DNA from: an uncultured Gloeocapsa sp.
GTDB lineage: Bacteria; Cyanobacteriota; Cyanobacteriia; Cyanobacteriales; Gloeocapsaceae
NCBI GenBank assembly: GCA_937930495.1
Contig: CALGKL010000167.1
Span: forward strand, 1 to 6,599
DNA: 6,599 bases
Direction: 5' to 3'
Of the stretch, positions 5,155 through 6,599 are shown piece after piece. Position numbers and translations under genes: made by a program. Numbering within the stretch: position 1 is the stretch's first letter; each line of letters opens with the position of its first letter. The notes under the pieces were generated by a model. That model searched no databases and was not told the DNA's origin. It worked only from the letters and a program-made list of their open reading frames with translations.

Positions 5155-5709
5155 CTACCTTTCTTGCTGTTGATAGGTTTCTAAGGCTACTTTGGCAATT
5201 GTCAAAGTCAGACGAATCTGTTCTGATTCTGATAACTCTGTCCAATTTTTTTGAGGTGGTGTTTGTGAACCTCTCATAGCGTAAGCGATCGGACGAGCAA
5301 AGACTTGTAAATCCTCTCTAAACCGGTGGGAAAATAGGGGTTGAACGCAATTGAGTAATTTTTCTAATCTCGAGGATCCGTCTTGAAAGTTATTTTGTGC
5401 TTGTTGGGCGATCGCTTCTAACCAATTAGCTGGTACTGATTCGCCAAATTGTTTTAGTAAAGTTTGGTTGACTTTCTCGAGACGATTAGGAGGGTAGAGT
5501 TGTTTGATTTGAGTAAAGAAATCCTCAGATTTTTGTTTAGCTGTGGGAGATTTGAGATATTCTTTAACTCCAGAGGGAGGATCTAAACTCTCGTAGTAAT
5601 CCTCTGAGGTTTCAACAGACCAGGGATAATTTTCACCGTCCAACCAGAATTTGTCCAATAAATCTTGGTAAATTTGTTCTTTGAGAATTTTGTTTGGTAG
5701 TTTGCTCAT
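5155..5709 (-). CDS. Conserved-looking protein of unknown function
   Basis: I do not recognise this 184-residue protein. It has no signal peptide or membrane helix and reads as a soluble, mainly helical protein, with many glutamines and charged residues and one cysteine (C121). The N-terminal part (1-60) is polar with acidic and aromatic clusters (FWLDGENYPW, EDYYESLDPP). The C-terminal half has patterns that look constrained: a leucine-rich helix at 115-125, HRFREDLQVFARPIAYAMRG (128-147), and a final amphipathic helix with LSESEQIRLTLTIAKVAL (159-176). The ATG at 5709 has GGA about 10 bases upstream on the minus strand. The gene lies 78 bases downstream of the DUF1611 gene on the same strand and might be read from it, though a TATACT-like element (5754-5749) in the gap could be its own promoter. 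The coding call is supported by length, clean composition and a HIP1 site. Confidence 0.8.
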   Translation of the reverse strand: MSKLPNKILKEQIYQDLLDKFWLDGENYPWSVETSEDYYESLDPPSGVKEYLKSPTAKQKSEDFFTQIKQLYPPNRLEKVNQTLLKQFGESVPANWLEAIAQQAQNNFQDGSSRLEKLLNCVQPLFSHRFREDLQVFARPIAYAMRGSQTPPQKNWTELSESEQIRLTLTIAKVALETYQQQER

Positions 5710-5787
5710 GATTGATGATCCAAGACTAAATAAACTATTTATAGCTACAGTATAATTTAAATTTATTTCGGAAAATTAGCTAAAAAT

Positions 5788-6599
5788 TTATAACAAGTGG
5801 GATAACAAGGAATCACCACCAAATCTAACTACGTCGGTACAGGGTAAATTAGTACTGTTGGTCACCGAGTCTATTGCTTTTTGAGCTTCTTGGGTATTTA
5901 AACCAAAGGTGTTGAGAGCGATCGCTTTGACTTTAGGACTCACAGAAGTGTTAGCCACTTTAGCTACCATTTCGTATAAACCAATAACCTCAGTCAGAGG
6001 AGGTATTGATACTTCCGGGATATCCTTAATGGTAGTTTGACCAGCGCGGTGTACTAATACTAAAGCGGTAGGTTGACTCCCACGGATCAACGGCAGAGTA
6101 GCGGTTGAACCAGGATGAAGTAAAGATCCTTGACCCTCAATAAATAAACAGTCATAGTCAGGGTGAGCTAAGACCATTTGTTCCACTGCACCGGCGGCAA
6201 AATCCACTTTGATACTATCTAGGGGTATTCCTGTACCAGTAATCAAGATTCCACCTTGTCCTGTTGCTAAAAACTTACTTTTTAATCCCCGCTGTTGAGC
6301 CGCTTTATTTAATTCTAACCCAGTGGACATCTTGCCCACACCCATATCAGTCCCTACGGTTAGAATTCTTTTGGCTGATAATAGTCCCGCGCGTCCTCTC
6401 GCAATGCTTAAATTTTCTGGTGGTTGACGAATATTCCAAATCCATTGGTTAGGGAGTAAATCCAGATTGGTGATAATCGGTGTGTGTAAACCATTGGCGA
6501 TGGATAAACCCTCTCGAATGGCTATGTCTATTTCTTGTTGCCAACTAGGGGGTAAACTTCCTCCTGAGGGTGCAATTCCGATAATTAATATTTCCGGAG
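5788..6599 (-). CDS. DUF1611 family P-loop protein, 5' end beyond window
   Basis: The frame stays open from the stop at 5788 to the right edge, giving 269 visible residues. The ATG at 6345 is internal, because it falls within the P-loop TVGTDMGVGKMS (visible residues about 80-91), so the true start lies beyond 6599. Family members usually have about 330-350 residues, so roughly 60-80 N-terminal residues are missing. Other features are LLSAKRIL just before the P-loop, the TGQGGILITGTG loop (about 112-123), DFAAGAVEQ (132-140), and a Walker-B-like strand LFIEGQGSLLHPG (about 151-163). The fold is a nucleotide-binding domain like that of ATP-dependent ligases and dethiobiotin synthetase relatives. 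One characterised DUF1611 protein (DgcN, marine Pseudoalteromonas) is described as a D-glutamate N-acetyltransferase. Whether this one does the same is unknown. Two HIP1-type flanking genes suggest no recent transfer. Confidence 0.88.
   Translation of the reverse strand, partial: PEILIIGIAPSGGSLPPSWQQEIDIAIREGLSIANGLHTPIITNLDLLPNQWIWNIRQPPENLSIARGRAGLLSAKRILTVGTDMGVGKMSTGLELNKAAQQRGLKSKFLATGQGGILITGTGIPLDSIKVDFAAGAVEQMVLAHPDYDCLFIEGQGSLLHPGSTATLPLIRGSQPTALVLVHRAGQTTIKDIPEVSIPPLTEVIGLYEMVAKVANTSVSPKVKAIALNTFGLNTQEAQKAIDSVTNSTNLPCTDVVRFGGDSLLSHLL

Noticed and set aside
6343..6345. ATG at 6345 as the DUF1611 start
   Set aside because: It falls inside the P-loop (TVGTD before, MGVGK after), and the frame is open with family-like sequence to the window edge.
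6264..6452. 62-codon plus-strand open frame
   Set aside because: It lies opposite the DUF1611 P-loop region, which is clearly coding on the minus strand, and its translation has no recognisable pattern.
1..6599. CRISPR array, tRNA, insertion sequence, toxin-antitoxin or defence genes
   Set aside because: I looked for regularly spaced repeats, cloverleaf-like segments, transposase motifs and small paired genes and saw none. The pentapeptide DNA repeat is coding.

Overview
The window is a stretch of cyanobacterial chromosome. The evidence is three copies of the palindrome GCGATCGC (HIP1; 219-226, 5408-5415, 5918-5925) in 6.6 kb, an AT-leaning base composition, a stand-alone 79-residue Nfu scaffold, a long pentapeptide-repeat protein, and several families known mainly from cyanobacteria (a DUF6464-like Cys protein, DUF4079, DUF1611). 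I see no insertion sequence, phage gene, tRNA, rRNA or CRISPR array. It reads as ordinary vertically inherited chromosome, with its least explained parts in intergenic DNA and in the small-protein operon.

Layout. 39-2021 (+): a dienelactone-hydrolase-family alpha/beta hydrolase, then citrate synthase (gltA). 2022-2126: a short convergent gap with heptamer repeats and hairpins. 2127-2366 (-): nfu, the Fe-S scaffold. 2367-2743: a 377-base divergent intergenic region with two back-to-back promoters that share their -35 DNA, followed by a long structured leader. 2744-3745 (+): a pentapeptide-repeat protein with 61 consecutive pentads. 3836-4974 (+): a probable three-gene operon of a SpeD-family pyruvoyl decarboxylase, a small one-helix protein with four cysteines, and a four-helix DUF4079 membrane protein. 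4990-5016: its probable terminator. 5092-5149: a strong long hairpin between convergent units. 5155-5709 (-): a conserved-looking protein of unknown function. 5788-6599 (-): a DUF1611 P-loop protein that runs off the right edge.

How the genes relate. Citrate synthase feeds carbon toward 2-oxoglutarate, Nfu supplies 4Fe-4S clusters (photosystem I is the main client in cyanobacteria), and SpeD makes the aminopropyl donor for polyamines unless it has changed substrate. There is no single evident pathway. The only group tightly linked by spacing is speD, the four-Cys protein and DUF4079, where the last two are separated by 5 bases and share a ribosome-binding region. I did not find an obvious new defence or mobile system. 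The best leads are the leader before the pentapeptide gene, the divergent promoter pair, and the speD operon.
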